From the NCBI RefSeq assembly GCF_014637795.1, contig NZ_BMFD01000014.1:1-55346 (forward strand): a stretch of 55,346 bases of DNA, in the 5' to 3' direction. Each line of letters starts with the position of its first letter. The first letter of the stretch is position 1. Shown piece by piece: positions 18,651 to 27,675 of this stretch. The DNA is from Belliella aquatica. Its GTDB lineage: Bacteria > Bacteroidota > Bacteroidia > Cytophagales > Cyclobacteriaceae. The notes under the pieces were generated by a model. The model was not told the origin of the DNA. It searched no databases and was given only the letters and a program-made list of their open reading frames with translations. A program made the position numbers and the translations under genes.

Positions 18651-19031
18651 TTAATCTTCATCTTCCCCGTCTTCTTCTGGTGCTTCAGGAATATCTAATG
18701 CAGAGATGACTTTGTCCATGTGCTGGGCATAAGAAGCGGATTCGTCTATAAAAAAGGCGACTTCAGGAATGATTCTCACGCTTTTACCAATTCGTCTTCC
18801 AAGATGCTTGCGGATTTCTTTTTTGTGATCATTGATTTTATCAAAAAGCTCTTGATTATTGGCAAGCAACAAACTCAAATTAATTTTGGCAACGCTCAAA
18901 TCAGGGCTCATAATCACTCTAACTACTGTAACCATCGCATTGCCTACCAATGGTTTTGCTTCTTTTTGAAAAATTTCTCCGAGTTCCTTTTGAATCAGCT
19001 TTGAATATTTTTGTTGTCTTTTACTTTCCAT
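18651..19031 (-). CDS. rbfA: 30S ribosome-binding factor RbfA
   Basis: A 126-residue KH-domain protein that matures the 16S rRNA 5' end and supports growth in the cold. Family marks are SKLIQKELGEIF at the start, VTVVRVIMSPDLSVAKINLS in the middle and LGRRIGKSVRIIPEVAFFID near the end, with an acidic tail (EEDGEDED). Length is normal. A TAAATTTG at 19049-19056 on the minus strand is a full match to the Bacteroidota -7 box about 18 nt upstream of the start, without a clear -33 partner. Confidence 0.95.
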   Translation of the reverse strand: MESKRQQKYSKLIQKELGEIFQKEAKPLVGNAMVTVVRVIMSPDLSVAKINLSLLLANNQELFDKINDHKKEIRKHLGRRIGKSVRIIPEVAFFIDESASYAQHMDKVISALDIPEAPEEDGEDED

Positions 19032-19124
19032 ATCAATAATAGTTGGTACAAATTTAGTGAATTAAATGAGTAACCTTTAATTTCGTATGTTCCGATTGTT
19101 ACACCACTCAATATAAATTCTATT

Positions 19125-20525
19125 TTGCTACGATTTTTCAGAATCAACGACCCTTTCCGATTGATCGGTATCTTAATCATTTTAGTCATTCTGAGTGGAG
19201 TATATTATTGGGTTTTGAATGTGCCAATGTTGCAGCCGGAGTTGATCTGGATGCTAGCAGGTGAACGACTTGCTGAAGGCTATCACATGTATAAGGATGT
19301 CGTAGATGATACTGGCCCACTCTCTTCGGGGACCTATTGGATAATCCATTTGATTTTTGGGAAAAGCCTCACAGCTTTCAGAATCTTGGCAGCTTTGGTA
19401 ATCCTCTTTCAAGTAACTTATATCAATTCATTATTCATCAGGTATAAGTCCTTCGAAGAGAATACATACATTCCGGCTGCCATTATGGTTGTTTTATTTC
19501 ATCTATCTTATGATTTCCTGACTTTATCGCCAGCCTTGATGGGGAGTACTTTTATATTGCTTGCCCTTGGTCAATTATTCTCTCAGACCGTTTTACAGAA
19601 GGAAGGATCCGATTCGGTTTTATTAGTGGGTGTATTTGGTGGAATCGCAGCTTGTTTTCATTTTCCTTTAGTGGTGTTTTTACCCTTTTTGGTGGTGTCA
19701 GGAATTATTGTCAGTGGGTTTACATTTAATCAATTTGTCTTGGCATTAGTGGGTTATATCCTTCCAATAATCCTTTGCGGACTTTATTATTTTTGGATTG
19801 ACGCATTGCCCGAATTCATATTTGAATATTTTTTAGCTACTCGGATTATTGAGGTGTATCAGCATGTCAGATTAGAAGACACAATATTTCTTTTTGCTCT
19901 TCCGGTGTCTTTGGCATTTATAGGTTATTTTGTGGGGTTGTGGTTCAAGCAAATCACGGTCAATCAACAAAAGCAAAGACAACTTATATTTATATTTCTA
20001 TTATTTGCCATTGGGTCTGTGTTCCTGACCAACAGAAGGACTCCCTATCAGTGGATTATTTTATTGCCTGCTTTGACTTATTTTATCAATCAAATTTTCA
20101 TCTATCTCACCCAGAAAAAAGTCTTACAAGTTTTTGTTTTTGTGTTCTTTTTGGGCGTACCTCTGGTTGGGTACAGCTGGTACATATTTCAAAATAGTTC
20201 GGGTAGACTTGATTCTTATTCAGTCGTTTATCAGGAAAAACATCAAATAGCCAATGGTAAGAAAATTCTTGTTCTGGGAGATGATATTGCTTATTACAAA
20301 GAAGCGAGTCTCGGTACTTCATATTTGAATAGTAAATTATCAAATAGAATTTTGAAGGATTTTGATGACTTTGCAGATATGGCAGCTGTTTATCAAGAAT
20401 TTTTTTCTGAGAAACCTGATATCATATTTGATCAGGAGGGAGTTTTTGCTGGTTTAATAGAACGAGTTCCTTTACTTGGTGATTTGTATAAGAAAGAGTC
20501 TCCTGGTATTTACCTGCTTCGATAA
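19125..20525 (+). CDS. Polytopic membrane protein of unknown function
   Basis: A 466-residue protein with roughly 10-11 hydrophobic helices from residue 10 to about 370 and a soluble C-terminal tail of about 90 residues (KKILVLGDDIAYYKEAS to the end). The N-terminus MLRFFRINDPFRLIG and the loop ELIWMLAGERLAEGYHMYKD followed by DDTGPLSSG recall membrane-embedded GT39/ArnT-like glycosyltransferases, where acidic residues lie in the first periplasmic loop. I do not recognise a named family with confidence. It is read away from rbfA and ends next to the candidate origin. Confidence 0.7.
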   Translation: MLRFFRINDPFRLIGILIILVILSGVYYWVLNVPMLQPELIWMLAGERLAEGYHMYKDVVDDTGPLSSGTYWIIHLIFGKSLTAFRILAALVILFQVTYINSLFIRYKSFEENTYIPAAIMVVLFHLSYDFLTLSPALMGSTFILLALGQLFSQTVLQKEGSDSVLLVGVFGGIAACFHFPLVVFLPFLVVSGIIVSGFTFNQFVLALVGYILPIILCGLYYFWIDALPEFIFEYFLATRIIEVYQHVRLEDTIFLFALPVSLAFIGYFVGLWFKQITVNQQKQRQLIFIFLLFAIGSVFLTNRRTPYQWIILLPALTYFINQIFIYLTQKKVLQVFVFVFFLGVPLVGYSWYIFQNSSGRLDSYSVVYQEKHQIANGKKILVLGDDIAYYKEASLGTSYLNSKLSNRILKDFDDFADMAAVYQEFFSEKPDIIFDQEGVFAGLIERVPLLGDLYKKESPGIYLLR

Positions 20526-21030
20526 AAAATCTCAATTTTCAGAATATGAAAAAATTAAGATTTGGTCAAATGAAATTTTATTTTGTTTGGTGGATTTATC
20601 CACTTGATAGGGGTGTAGACTTAATTTAAAATTCTCAGTTACAGTGTTTTATCCACAAAATCAAGATTAAAAAATATCACATAACAAATTGAAAGTCAAT
20701 AAGTTAAGTAGTGGTAATTATTACTTGTTGATAACTTAATGAAATTGTGGATAAAAAAACCTTGCTTTTATGCATCTGTAAATACAGCTCATTTTCAGGT
20801 ATTTTGAATAGATAGAAAACAAAAAAAGGAAGCTTGCATTACTCTTTTATGATACTAAAATTGTATTTCAAATAGAATAAAATTTGGTAGAAAAGTTTAG
20901 TCATTCACTATGATTTTACTTAATCCACAATTGACAAGATTTAACTTAAATATTATGTCAATTTTATAGTGGGATAATTCAATTGGTAAATATTAAGTAA
21001 TATGTCACAAAAATTTAATGTGTTCCTTTT
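20526..21030. other. Candidate chromosomal replication origin (DnaA-box cluster)
   Basis: This AT-rich, gene-free stretch carries five DnaA-box-like 9-mers: TTATCCACA perfect at 20649-20657 (+) and 20746-20754 (-), and one-mismatch copies at 20596-20604 (+), 20726-20734 (-, TTATCAACA) and 20921-20929 (+). A very AT-rich block follows at about 20930-21020, a possible unwinding region. Two perfect boxes within 100 bp of such sequence are very unlikely by chance. No GC-skew calculation was made, and dnaA is not nearby in the window. Confidence 0.6.
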
Positions 21031-21216
21031 TTAGTTTTTGGGATTAGGTTTATCGTAAAATATATTGGGGCGATTGATAATAATTATCAAGATGCGGCAG
21101 CTGTAACAGAAAAATACGTGGAGGATGCAGTGGATGCTTTGATGGAGGGGAAGAAAATTGCAGTAGAGACTACAAAAGCAATTGGCTGTACGATTAAGTG
21201 GACCAAAGCTGATTGA
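21019..21216 (+). pseudogene. C-terminal remnant of a thioredoxin/peroxiredoxin-family gene
   Basis: An open + frame without a start codon reads VKYIGAIDNNYQDAAAVTEK, then YVEDAVDALMEGKK and TKAIGCTIKW before a TGA at 21214. This matches the C-terminal end of Bacteroidota redoxin-type thioredoxin-like proteins (about 180-190 residues), whose last third is IGAIDDN-YVxxAVDALLxGK-TKAxGCTIKW. A stop at 21016 and unrelated AT-rich DNA replace the N-terminal two thirds with the CxxC. It is a dead fragment beside the candidate origin. Confidence 0.75.
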
Positions 21217-21250
21217 TAGCTTTTCAAAAAACGAGAACATGTGTAAATCC

Positions 21251-21288
21251 AAAAGGGGAACATTCGTTATTTGAATGTTCCCCTTTTT
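21251..21288. terminator. Bidirectional terminator between the remnant and kmo
   Basis: A 15-bp perfect inverted repeat (AAAAGGGGAACATTC / GAATGTTCCCCTTTT) around a 7-nt loop, with A/T flanks on both sides. It serves the minus-strand kynurenine operon and could also have served the decayed + strand gene. Confidence 0.85.
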
Positions 21289-21303
21289 CTATTTATATGC
21301 TTA

Positions 21304-22656
21304 TCACACTGCTTTTGCTGCATCCATTTGATCTATGATATCTTCATAGTCTAGCTTGTCCCAATTTTGCGTGATAAGTGGATTTGACATTACCTTGTCC
21401 ATGATGCTTTCTTGAAGTTTGCCTTGTGCATATGCTTCAGAATAGGGTATATCAGAGAATGTAACCATGGTGTAGAGTGGAATCCAGTCCTTTGGATATA
21501 GACTGTGTAGTTTTGCCTCTATTTTTTTCCTAATCATAAATTTAGGATCAGCAACAGCATCTCTCATTTCAACAAAGTTCTCCAAAGCTAATTGGCAAAT
21601 TGCATCTGTATCAGGCTTTCTATTTTTCTGGAACTTTGCAAACACCAAATCCCAAGCTGTTGTACCGTACTTATCGATTAGGCTATCTAGAATAAAGCAA
21701 TCTTCAAATCCACAATTCATACCTTGTCCATAAAAAGGAACCATAGCATGCGATGCGTCTCCAATCAGCAGCGCCTTATTTTGAACCCAAGGATAGCATT
21801 CTATATTGATCAATGCGGAAGTCGGGTTTCTCAAAAATTCTTCGGCAAGATTTGGCATCACCTGATGGGCATCATCAAAGTAGGTTTTGAATACACCGAT
21901 GACATCTTGCTCGTCATTAATTTTATCAAAGCAGACCTTAGTTCCTTCAAATGGGAGAAAAAGCGTACAGGTAAATGATTTATCTGGATTAGGAAGTGCA
22001 ATTAACATGAACTTCCCTCGAGGCCAGATATGAAGTGCATTTGGATCCATGGCAAACTCACCATTTGGAGTTGCTGGGATTGTCAATTCTTTGTAACCAT
22101 GAGTGATATACTCTTGCTTGTAATTGAATCGCCCTTGCTTTTGCATGGCCATCCTCAAAGCACTGTAAGCACCGTCTGCACCTATAATAATATCGGAAAA
22201 GACCTTTTTCTTTTCAAATCCAACTGAAAAGTGGAGTTCATTTTTATGTAAATTGATATGGTCACAGCGGTGTCCAAAATTCATTCTTACACCTTCTTGC
22301 TCAGCTTCATCAATCAATACACGATTAAATCGACCTCTAGAGATGGAATAGATAGCTTGGTTTTCTTTTCCATAAGGCATAAAAGTAGTCTGTCCATGTT
22401 CATCATGAATTCTACGTCCATACATTGGAATTGCAAGAGGCATGATTTTGTCTTTCAAGCCGACCTTTTCCAAGGCCTTCCAGCCCCTGTCACTCAAGGC
22501 CATATTGATTGACCTGCCTTCTTCCTTGTATTGTGAGCTTCTATTGTCCTCTCTCTTTTCATACAGAGAGACATCCAAACCTCTTTTTTTCAAATATATA
22601 CTTAATAGAGACCCAATAAGGCCTGCACCTAAAATGCTAATGTCGTTTTTTTCCAT
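21304..22656 (-). CDS. kmo: Kynurenine 3-monooxygenase
   Basis: A 450-residue FAD enzyme that hydroxylates L-kynurenine to 3-hydroxykynurenine with NADPH and O2. The N-terminal Rossmann motif GAGLIGSLLSIYLKKRG binds FAD, GADGAYSALR is the second FAD/NADPH motif, and GDASHAMVPFYGQGMNCGFE is the third FAD motif with the PxxGQGMNxGFED signature of kynurenine monooxygenases. Length fits. It is the last gene of a three-gene minus-strand operon, 24 nt after kynU, and ends at a strong terminator. Confidence 0.94.
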   Translation of the reverse strand: MEKNDISILGAGLIGSLLSIYLKKRGLDVSLYEKREDNRSSQYKEEGRSINMALSDRGWKALEKVGLKDKIMPLAIPMYGRRIHDEHGQTTFMPYGKENQAIYSISRGRFNRVLIDEAEQEGVRMNFGHRCDHINLHKNELHFSVGFEKKKVFSDIIIGADGAYSALRMAMQKQGRFNYKQEYITHGYKELTIPATPNGEFAMDPNALHIWPRGKFMLIALPNPDKSFTCTLFLPFEGTKVCFDKINDEQDVIGVFKTYFDDAHQVMPNLAEEFLRNPTSALINIECYPWVQNKALLIGDASHAMVPFYGQGMNCGFEDCFILDSLIDKYGTTAWDLVFAKFQKNRKPDTDAICQLALENFVEMRDAVADPKFMIRKKIEAKLHSLYPKDWIPLYTMVTFSDIPYSEAYAQGKLQESIMDKVMSNPLITQNWDKLDYEDIIDQMDAAKAV

Positions 22657-22680
22657 TACTTCTAATTCAATCCCCTTCTT

Positions 22681-23970
22681 TCACACAAATTTTTTAATCG
22701 ACTTCTCTAAGATTTGAGCGAATCTATATACATCCTCAAAGCTGTTGTATAGCGGTGTGGGTGCTATGCGTATTACATTTGGATTTCTCCAATCTCCGAC
22801 GATTCCGTTTTTGTAAAATTCGTCAAATACTGCTTTTCCTCCTTTATGAATCAGCAAAGATAATTGACAACCACGCTCCTTGACGTTTTTTGGAGTTATT
22901 ATTTCAATCACACCGGTGTCCCCACTAATTTCTTCAATCAAAAACTCCAGATAGGATGTTAAAGTTTCGCTTTTTTGTCTTAAGTTTTTAATTCCAGCCT
23001 CTTGAAAGATATCTAAAGAAGCTTGGTGCGCGGCTAGTGCCAATACATTGGAGTTGGCAAGCTGCCAACCATCAGCACCAAACATCGGCTTGAAACCCTT
23101 TTCCATCTTGAATCGCTCGCCTTCGTCATGACCCCACCAACCTGCAAAACGGATCATATCTGGTTTTTCTGCATGTTTTTCGTGTACAAAGATTCCTGAA
23201 ACATTTCCTGGGCCAGAGTTCATGTACTTGTAACTACACCATGTAGCAAAATCTACGCCCCAATCATGCAAAGCCAAAGGAGCATTTCCAGCAGCATGTG
23301 CCAGATCAAATCCAACATAAGCACCCACCTCTTTGGCAACTTGAGCAATCGCTTTCATGTCAAAAACTTGACCTGTATAGTATTGTAATCCAGCCATCAT
23401 CACCAAGGCCAATTCTTCACCTTGCTCTTTGATTGCGAGAAGGATGTCTTCAGTTCTCAGTGTATGCTCACCCTCTCTTGGAGCTAATTCCACAATTACT
23501 TCATCTGGATTTAGGCCATGAAATTTCACTTGCGTTTCCAACATATACATGTCAGATGGAAAGGCACCTGCTTCGGTGATGATTTTGAATCTCTTTGCTG
23601 TAGGCTGATAGAATGAAACCATCAAAAAGTGAAGATTTGACGTCAAGTTATTCATCGCCACCACTTCATGCTCGTGTGCTCCAACAATCTCTGCTAGTGC
23701 TGGTTTGGATTTTTTCCGGATATGATACCAAGCGTCCTCTCCATGAAAATGTCCGTCTACCGCCATTTCAGCCCAATTATCTAGCTCCTTTTGAATGTAG
23801 CTTTGAGTTGTTTTGGGTTGTAAGCCTAGTGAGTTTCCACAAAAGTAAATTGCTTCTTTTCCATCAAATTTTGGGAAGAAAAATTTGGAACGGAAGGACT
23901 TCAGTGGATCTTGTTCATCCATTTTTTGGGCAAAACTCAAGCTGTATTCAAAATTGATTTGATTACTCAT
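22681..23970 (-). CDS. kynU: Kynureninase
   Basis: A 429-residue PLP enzyme that cleaves 3-hydroxykynurenine (or kynurenine) to 3-hydroxyanthranilate and alanine. The PLP-binding lysine is K248 in WCSYKYMNSGPG; FDLAHAAGNAPL supplies the aspartate that holds the cofactor, and GDWRNPNVIRIAPTPLYN is the conserved C-terminal substrate loop. The N-terminus FRSKFFFP leads into IYFCGNSLG, as in the family. Its neighbours upstream and downstream encode the following and preceding steps. Confidence 0.95.
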   Translation of the reverse strand: MSNQINFEYSLSFAQKMDEQDPLKSFRSKFFFPKFDGKEAIYFCGNSLGLQPKTTQSYIQKELDNWAEMAVDGHFHGEDAWYHIRKKSKPALAEIVGAHEHEVVAMNNLTSNLHFLMVSFYQPTAKRFKIITEAGAFPSDMYMLETQVKFHGLNPDEVIVELAPREGEHTLRTEDILLAIKEQGEELALVMMAGLQYYTGQVFDMKAIAQVAKEVGAYVGFDLAHAAGNAPLALHDWGVDFATWCSYKYMNSGPGNVSGIFVHEKHAEKPDMIRFAGWWGHDEGERFKMEKGFKPMFGADGWQLANSNVLALAAHQASLDIFQEAGIKNLRQKSETLTSYLEFLIEEISGDTGVIEIITPKNVKERGCQLSLLIHKGGKAVFDEFYKNGIVGDWRNPNVIRIAPTPLYNSFEDVYRFAQILEKSIKKFV

Positions 23971-24005
23971 GCTTAATTTTTTTGAAATTTAATTTTGGCG
24001 CATTT

Positions 24006-24518
24006 TTATTTGGTCATGACTGTACCACAACTTTTACAGGTGGTGTGTTCAGAATTTGACCAAAAGCGATCCATAATCGGTGGGAGTTGATTGACAATAT
24101 CCGTGACAACGGCATATTCTTCATAGAGTTTTTCGCCACAGTTTTCACAGTGCCAGATAAAACCATCCCGCTCACCTTCTCTTCTGTATCTTTCAAATAC
24201 CAAACCGATGGTATTTGCTGGCCTCCTTGGGCTATGCGGAGTGCGTGGAGGTAATAGAAATATCTCTCCTTCTTTTATATTGATGTCTTGAGGTTTTCCA
24301 TCTTCTACAACTTTCAAGGTGATGTCACCTTCGATTTGATAAAAGAACTCTTCCCCTTCGTTATAGTGATAATCTTTTCGGGAGTTTGGTCCGCCAACGA
24401 CCATCACAATAAAATCTTCATTGTCTTTAAAAATTTGCTGATTGCCAATTGGTGGTTTGAGCAAATGTCTATTTTCCTCTATCCACTTGGTGAAATTTAT
24501 CGGGTTTGATATCGGCAT
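24006..24518 (-). CDS. nbaC: 3-hydroxyanthranilate 3,4-dioxygenase
   Basis: A 170-residue cupin that opens 3-hydroxyanthranilate to the precursor of quinolinate. Fe(II) ligands are in DYHYNEGEEFFYQIEG (His, Glu) and the second His in LLPPRTPHSPRRP. The C-terminus has two CxxC knuckles (CENC and CKSC), the rubredoxin-like iron site of bacterial enzymes. An in-frame upstream extension reaches 24581, but the ATG at 24518 starts directly at the conserved MPISNPINF. It is the first gene of the kynurenine operon; a tryptophan dioxygenase and kynurenine formamidase are not in the window. Confidence 0.93.
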   Translation of the reverse strand: MPISNPINFTKWIEENRHLLKPPIGNQQIFKDNEDFIVMVVGGPNSRKDYHYNEGEEFFYQIEGDITLKVVEDGKPQDINIKEGEIFLLPPRTPHSPRRPANTIGLVFERYRREGERDGFIWHCENCGEKLYEEYAVVTDIVNQLPPIMDRFWSNSEHTTCKSCGTVMTK

Positions 24519-24687
24519 AGTTTGGCGATTTTCGTTTATCTGGTTTTTCTTTTTCAATGCGATAGAAATGATTTTCATCATCTCTGTGTTGCATACTAAC
24601 TTTCAATACATTCTTAACTCAAAAGAAGGCTAAAAGTATAAAAAAACTGTCATTTTTTGAGTTTCTTTGATTTTCAAATCCATTCTT

Positions 24688-25680
24688 ATGATTCAATTAC
24701 CCATCGTCGATACGCATTGTGATTTACTTTCCTACTTAGCCAGTGTGCCCGGAGCACGTGCTGATAAGACTGAGGACATCGCTTGTGCCATTCCATTTTT
24801 GAAAAAAGGAAATGTCAAATTGCAGATTTTAGCCATCTTCACAGATGTTGTTCCTGGTAGCATGGATTTCGCCTCAAAGCAAGTGACTCATTTTCAAGAG
24901 ATCTTAAAAACCTTTTCAAATGATTTGCAATATGCTGACAAAGATTTTCTTGCTGGAATAGCGAATCAACAGAAAATTGGTGTGGTTACATCAATCGAAA
25001 GTGCATCAGGATTGGCAAATGAAACAGTACCCATCCAAACGGCTATTGATAATTTGGACAGAATCATAGAGAAAACTGGAAGGGTAGCTTACATCAGCTT
25101 GACACATCACAAGGAGAATCGATTTGGAGGCGGAAATTATACAGAGGGAATTGGGCTGAAGGATGATGGTAAAAGACTGCTGGATTACATGGCTATTAAG
25201 AATGTGCCGGTAGATCTTTCACATACTTCGGACTTGCTGGCTGAGGGGATTTTAAAGCATATTGATAAAGAAAATTTAGAAGTTCCAGTTTTGGCAAGTC
25301 ATTCAAACTTCCGATCGATTTGGAATCATAAACGGAATCTGACGGATGAATTTGTCAAGGAGATTATTCATAGAAAAGGATTGATTGGAGTGAATTTTCT
25401 AAGAGCATTTTTAGATAATGATAATCCAGATAGAATATATTACCATATTTTGTATGGCTTGGAAAAAGCTGCAGAAGACCAAATCTGCTTCGGTGCAGAT
25501 TATTTTTACACAGTGGGATTTGCTGATATTGGAAGAGAACCTTTTTATTTTCCAAACGTCGAAAATGCTGGAAAATATCCCGATGTCCTGACCACATTAG
25601 CTGGTAGAATGAGCTCAAAGCAGCTCGAAAAGCTGGCTTTTAAAAATGCCCAAAATTTCTTTTCAAGAGTTTGGAGTTAA
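24688..25680 (+). CDS. Membrane/renal-type dipeptidase (peptidase family M19)
   Basis: A 330-residue zinc dipeptidase. The N-terminal metal motif HxD is His10-x-Asp12 in VDTHCDLLSYL, a glutamate bridges the metals (SIESASGL), and later histidines lie in VDLSHTSD and LASHSNFR. The frame extends upstream to a TTG at 24667, but the ATG at 24688 puts VDTHCD at the usual place. No signal peptide is seen, so it should be cytoplasmic. It is divergent from the kynurenine operon; M19 enzymes cleave dipeptides, including some with D-residues, but the true substrate is unknown. Confidence 0.88.
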   Translation: MIQLPIVDTHCDLLSYLASVPGARADKTEDIACAIPFLKKGNVKLQILAIFTDVVPGSMDFASKQVTHFQEILKTFSNDLQYADKDFLAGIANQQKIGVVTSIESASGLANETVPIQTAIDNLDRIIEKTGRVAYISLTHHKENRFGGGNYTEGIGLKDDGKRLLDYMAIKNVPVDLSHTSDLLAEGILKHIDKENLEVPVLASHSNFRSIWNHKRNLTDEFVKEIIHRKGLIGVNFLRAFLDNDNPDRIYYHILYGLEKAAEDQICFGADYFYTVGFADIGREPFYFPNVENAGKYPDVLTTLAGRMSSKQLEKLAFKNAQNFFSRVWS

Positions 25681-25707
25681 GTGTAAATTCTCAAAAAAAA
25701 TAGAACA

Positions 25708-26325
25708 ATGTCCTCACATCATTTTGTCAAGGAGCAACAAGAACCTGCATTGCTTATTTTGGATACCAAAGGCTTCAGTTATGAAACAATAGCACCACTT
25801 CTTGAGTGGTCACCGACTGTCTTGGTAGCGCAGGAGGAAGTACTTACGGTCATATCTTGGGGTCTAAAAATAGATTTGATTTTGGCACAAATGGATTTCC
25901 AAAAAGAAAACTACCATCTACTAGAAGAGCAGTATCCAGTTAAATTTTTAGGAGTTGATAATGATGAGTTTTTGGAAAATGGATTACAATACTTGATTGC
26001 GACAAAGCACTCGGCAGTAAATATCATAGGATTCAATCATCAGCAGGTTTTTAGTTTGGAAGAGAAACTGGCTTTCCTCGATTTAGTAATTTGGGATGCA
26101 CCGATGCGGTATTTTCCAGTTAAAAATGGCGTGTTTAAAAAATGGTTTTCTTCTGCGACATTACAGCTTCATGCTCCTGAGGGGACTTTTATTGAGGTTC
26201 AAGAAGATAGTGAAAGTCAGATTCATAGAATCACCTATGCGACTTTTGTTGAGGTGGAAGAAGGTACGACAATATTAAAATCTGATAAGATTTTTTGGGT
26301 TGGAGAATTTGTGATGGAGGTTTAA
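25708..26325 (+). CDS. Thiamine-pyrophosphokinase-like protein, possibly non-catalytic
   Basis: A 205-residue protein whose layout resembles thiamine pyrophosphokinase: a Rossmann-like N-terminal half and a beta-rich C-terminal half ending FWVGEFVMEV. The segment VAQEEVLTVISWGLKIDLIL lines up with ADGGANHLL-PDLIIGD, but the catalytic GDxDS reads AQMDF here, so the usual Asp residues look altered. A substrate-binding or regulatory role is possible. The ATG at 25708 follows the dipeptidase by 27 nt, suggesting co-transcription. Similarity is judged by eye and is weak. Confidence 0.5.
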   Translation: MSSHHFVKEQQEPALLILDTKGFSYETIAPLLEWSPTVLVAQEEVLTVISWGLKIDLILAQMDFQKENYHLLEEQYPVKFLGVDNDEFLENGLQYLIATKHSAVNIIGFNHQQVFSLEEKLAFLDLVIWDAPMRYFPVKNGVFKKWFSSATLQLHAPEGTFIEVQEDSESQIHRITYATFVEVEEGTTILKSDKIFWVGEFVMEV

Positions 26326-26343
26326 TCAAATTGTATTTAGGAA

Positions 26344-27669
26344 TTAATGCTCACTGATTGGGAATAGGAAACTTACATTTGTTCCATTAGAGCTACTTTT
26401 TATACTGATTTCTATACCTAGATATAATGCGATTTTATACATAATTTGTAGTCCAAAACCAGACTTATCTTTCTCTACATCTTTCAAAAACACTATACCA
26501 TCTTTTACTTGTTTCAAAAGTTCATCAGAAATTCCTGGTCCAGTATCTTTTACATTTACGCTATACCTACCTGATTCAAAGTGGCCACTGAGTCTTATTT
26601 CGCCTCTCTCTGTAGTATATTTTAATGCATTGATCAGTGCATTTTGAATCATCATATTGCAAAGCGACAGATTACTGTTTGATAAAACGAAATCTTCATT
26701 TTGATCAATTATTAAGGCAATATCTTTATCTTCTGCATAGGCAATGCTTTCTTCTTTAAGGTCAGCAATAATTTTATTTACATTGAATGAATCTGATTTT
26801 AGAAACTGGGTATTGTTAACTTTAGAAATCAATAAAAGTGCATTGACAGTCTTTTTCATCTTTTGAATTGTCAATTGCATATCCATTAATTTTTCCATCT
26901 GCCTATCGCTGACCTCTTCACTTGAAAAAAGAGCCTCAACTTTTGTCTGAAGGATTGAAATGGGGGTTTTGAGCTCATGTGATGCATGTGATATGAACTC
27001 CCTCTCCTGATTGAAAGACTTTTGAATCCTTCCCATCATCTCAGTTATCGATTCGTCCAAAAGTTTGAATTCATCAGTTGTTGTGGTTTCTGGAAGGTAT
27101 GGAAACTGTTGGGGTTCGTGGATTTGAGAAAGCTTATTGGTGATGATTCTCTTAAATGGGCGCAAGATTTTCTCCGTGAAAAGTGAGTCTAAAAATGAAG
27201 TCAATACGAGGAAAATGATCAAAGTCACAATTAGAATATTAAAGAGAATAGACTCGATGTCTTTGATCGTTTCTATGCTTCTTCCTATCTCCAGGATGTA
27301 TGTGTTTTCATCAAATTTAAAAGTATGAGAATACACCCGATAGGTTACTTTTTCTTTTTCGAGAATTCTGTCCTCTACAAATATTGTATCTACTTGATTG
27401 TCATATTGCCAAAGTTCAAGTAAGATATATTCTTCTTTGAGGATGTTGTATGATCCAAAACCAATACTGGGATCATCATCGGTAATGAAGTTATCCATTC
27501 CTCTTTCCGAAATTATTCCAAGGACTTCATTCTTTTTTTCGAAAAGCTGATTGTCTGTGTTGTTGAAGGCAAAATATTTCAATAAAAAAGGCGCAGCGGT
27601 CAAGAATACCAAAAGAATCAGTCCCTTGGAAAGCAGGTTATACAGGAGTAACTTCTTGGATATGCGCAT
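26344..27669 (-). CDS. Membrane sensor histidine kinase
   Basis: A 441-residue kinase with two transmembrane helices: one near residues 8-30 and one near 137-158 (ILFNILIVTLIIFLVLTSFL), around a periplasmic sensor domain of about 105 residues. After a HAMP-like linker come the dimerisation helix with phospho-acceptor His231 (FISHASHELKTPISI), the N-box (NALINALKYT) and the G-boxes DTGPGI and GFGLQIMYKIA. The order is the same as in PhoR-type kinases. It starts 6 nt after the response regulator gene and is the last gene of the operon. The signal is unknown. Confidence 0.93.
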   Translation of the reverse strand: MRISKKLLLYNLLSKGLILLVFLTAAPFLLKYFAFNNTDNQLFEKKNEVLGIISERGMDNFITDDDPSIGFGSYNILKEEYILLELWQYDNQVDTIFVEDRILEKEKVTYRVYSHTFKFDENTYILEIGRSIETIKDIESILFNILIVTLIIFLVLTSFLDSLFTEKILRPFKRIITNKLSQIHEPQQFPYLPETTTTDEFKLLDESITEMMGRIQKSFNQEREFISHASHELKTPISILQTKVEALFSSEEVSDRQMEKLMDMQLTIQKMKKTVNALLLISKVNNTQFLKSDSFNVNKIIADLKEESIAYAEDKDIALIIDQNEDFVLSNSNLSLCNMMIQNALINALKYTTERGEIRLSGHFESGRYSVNVKDTGPGISDELLKQVKDGIVFLKDVEKDKSGFGLQIMYKIALYLGIEISIKSSSNGTNVSFLFPISEH

Positions 27670-27675
27670 TGAATT

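Noticed and set aside
21031-21252. 73-codon minus-strand ORF
   Set aside because: Opposite strand of the thioredoxin-like remnant; the + frame has the recognisable protein ending.
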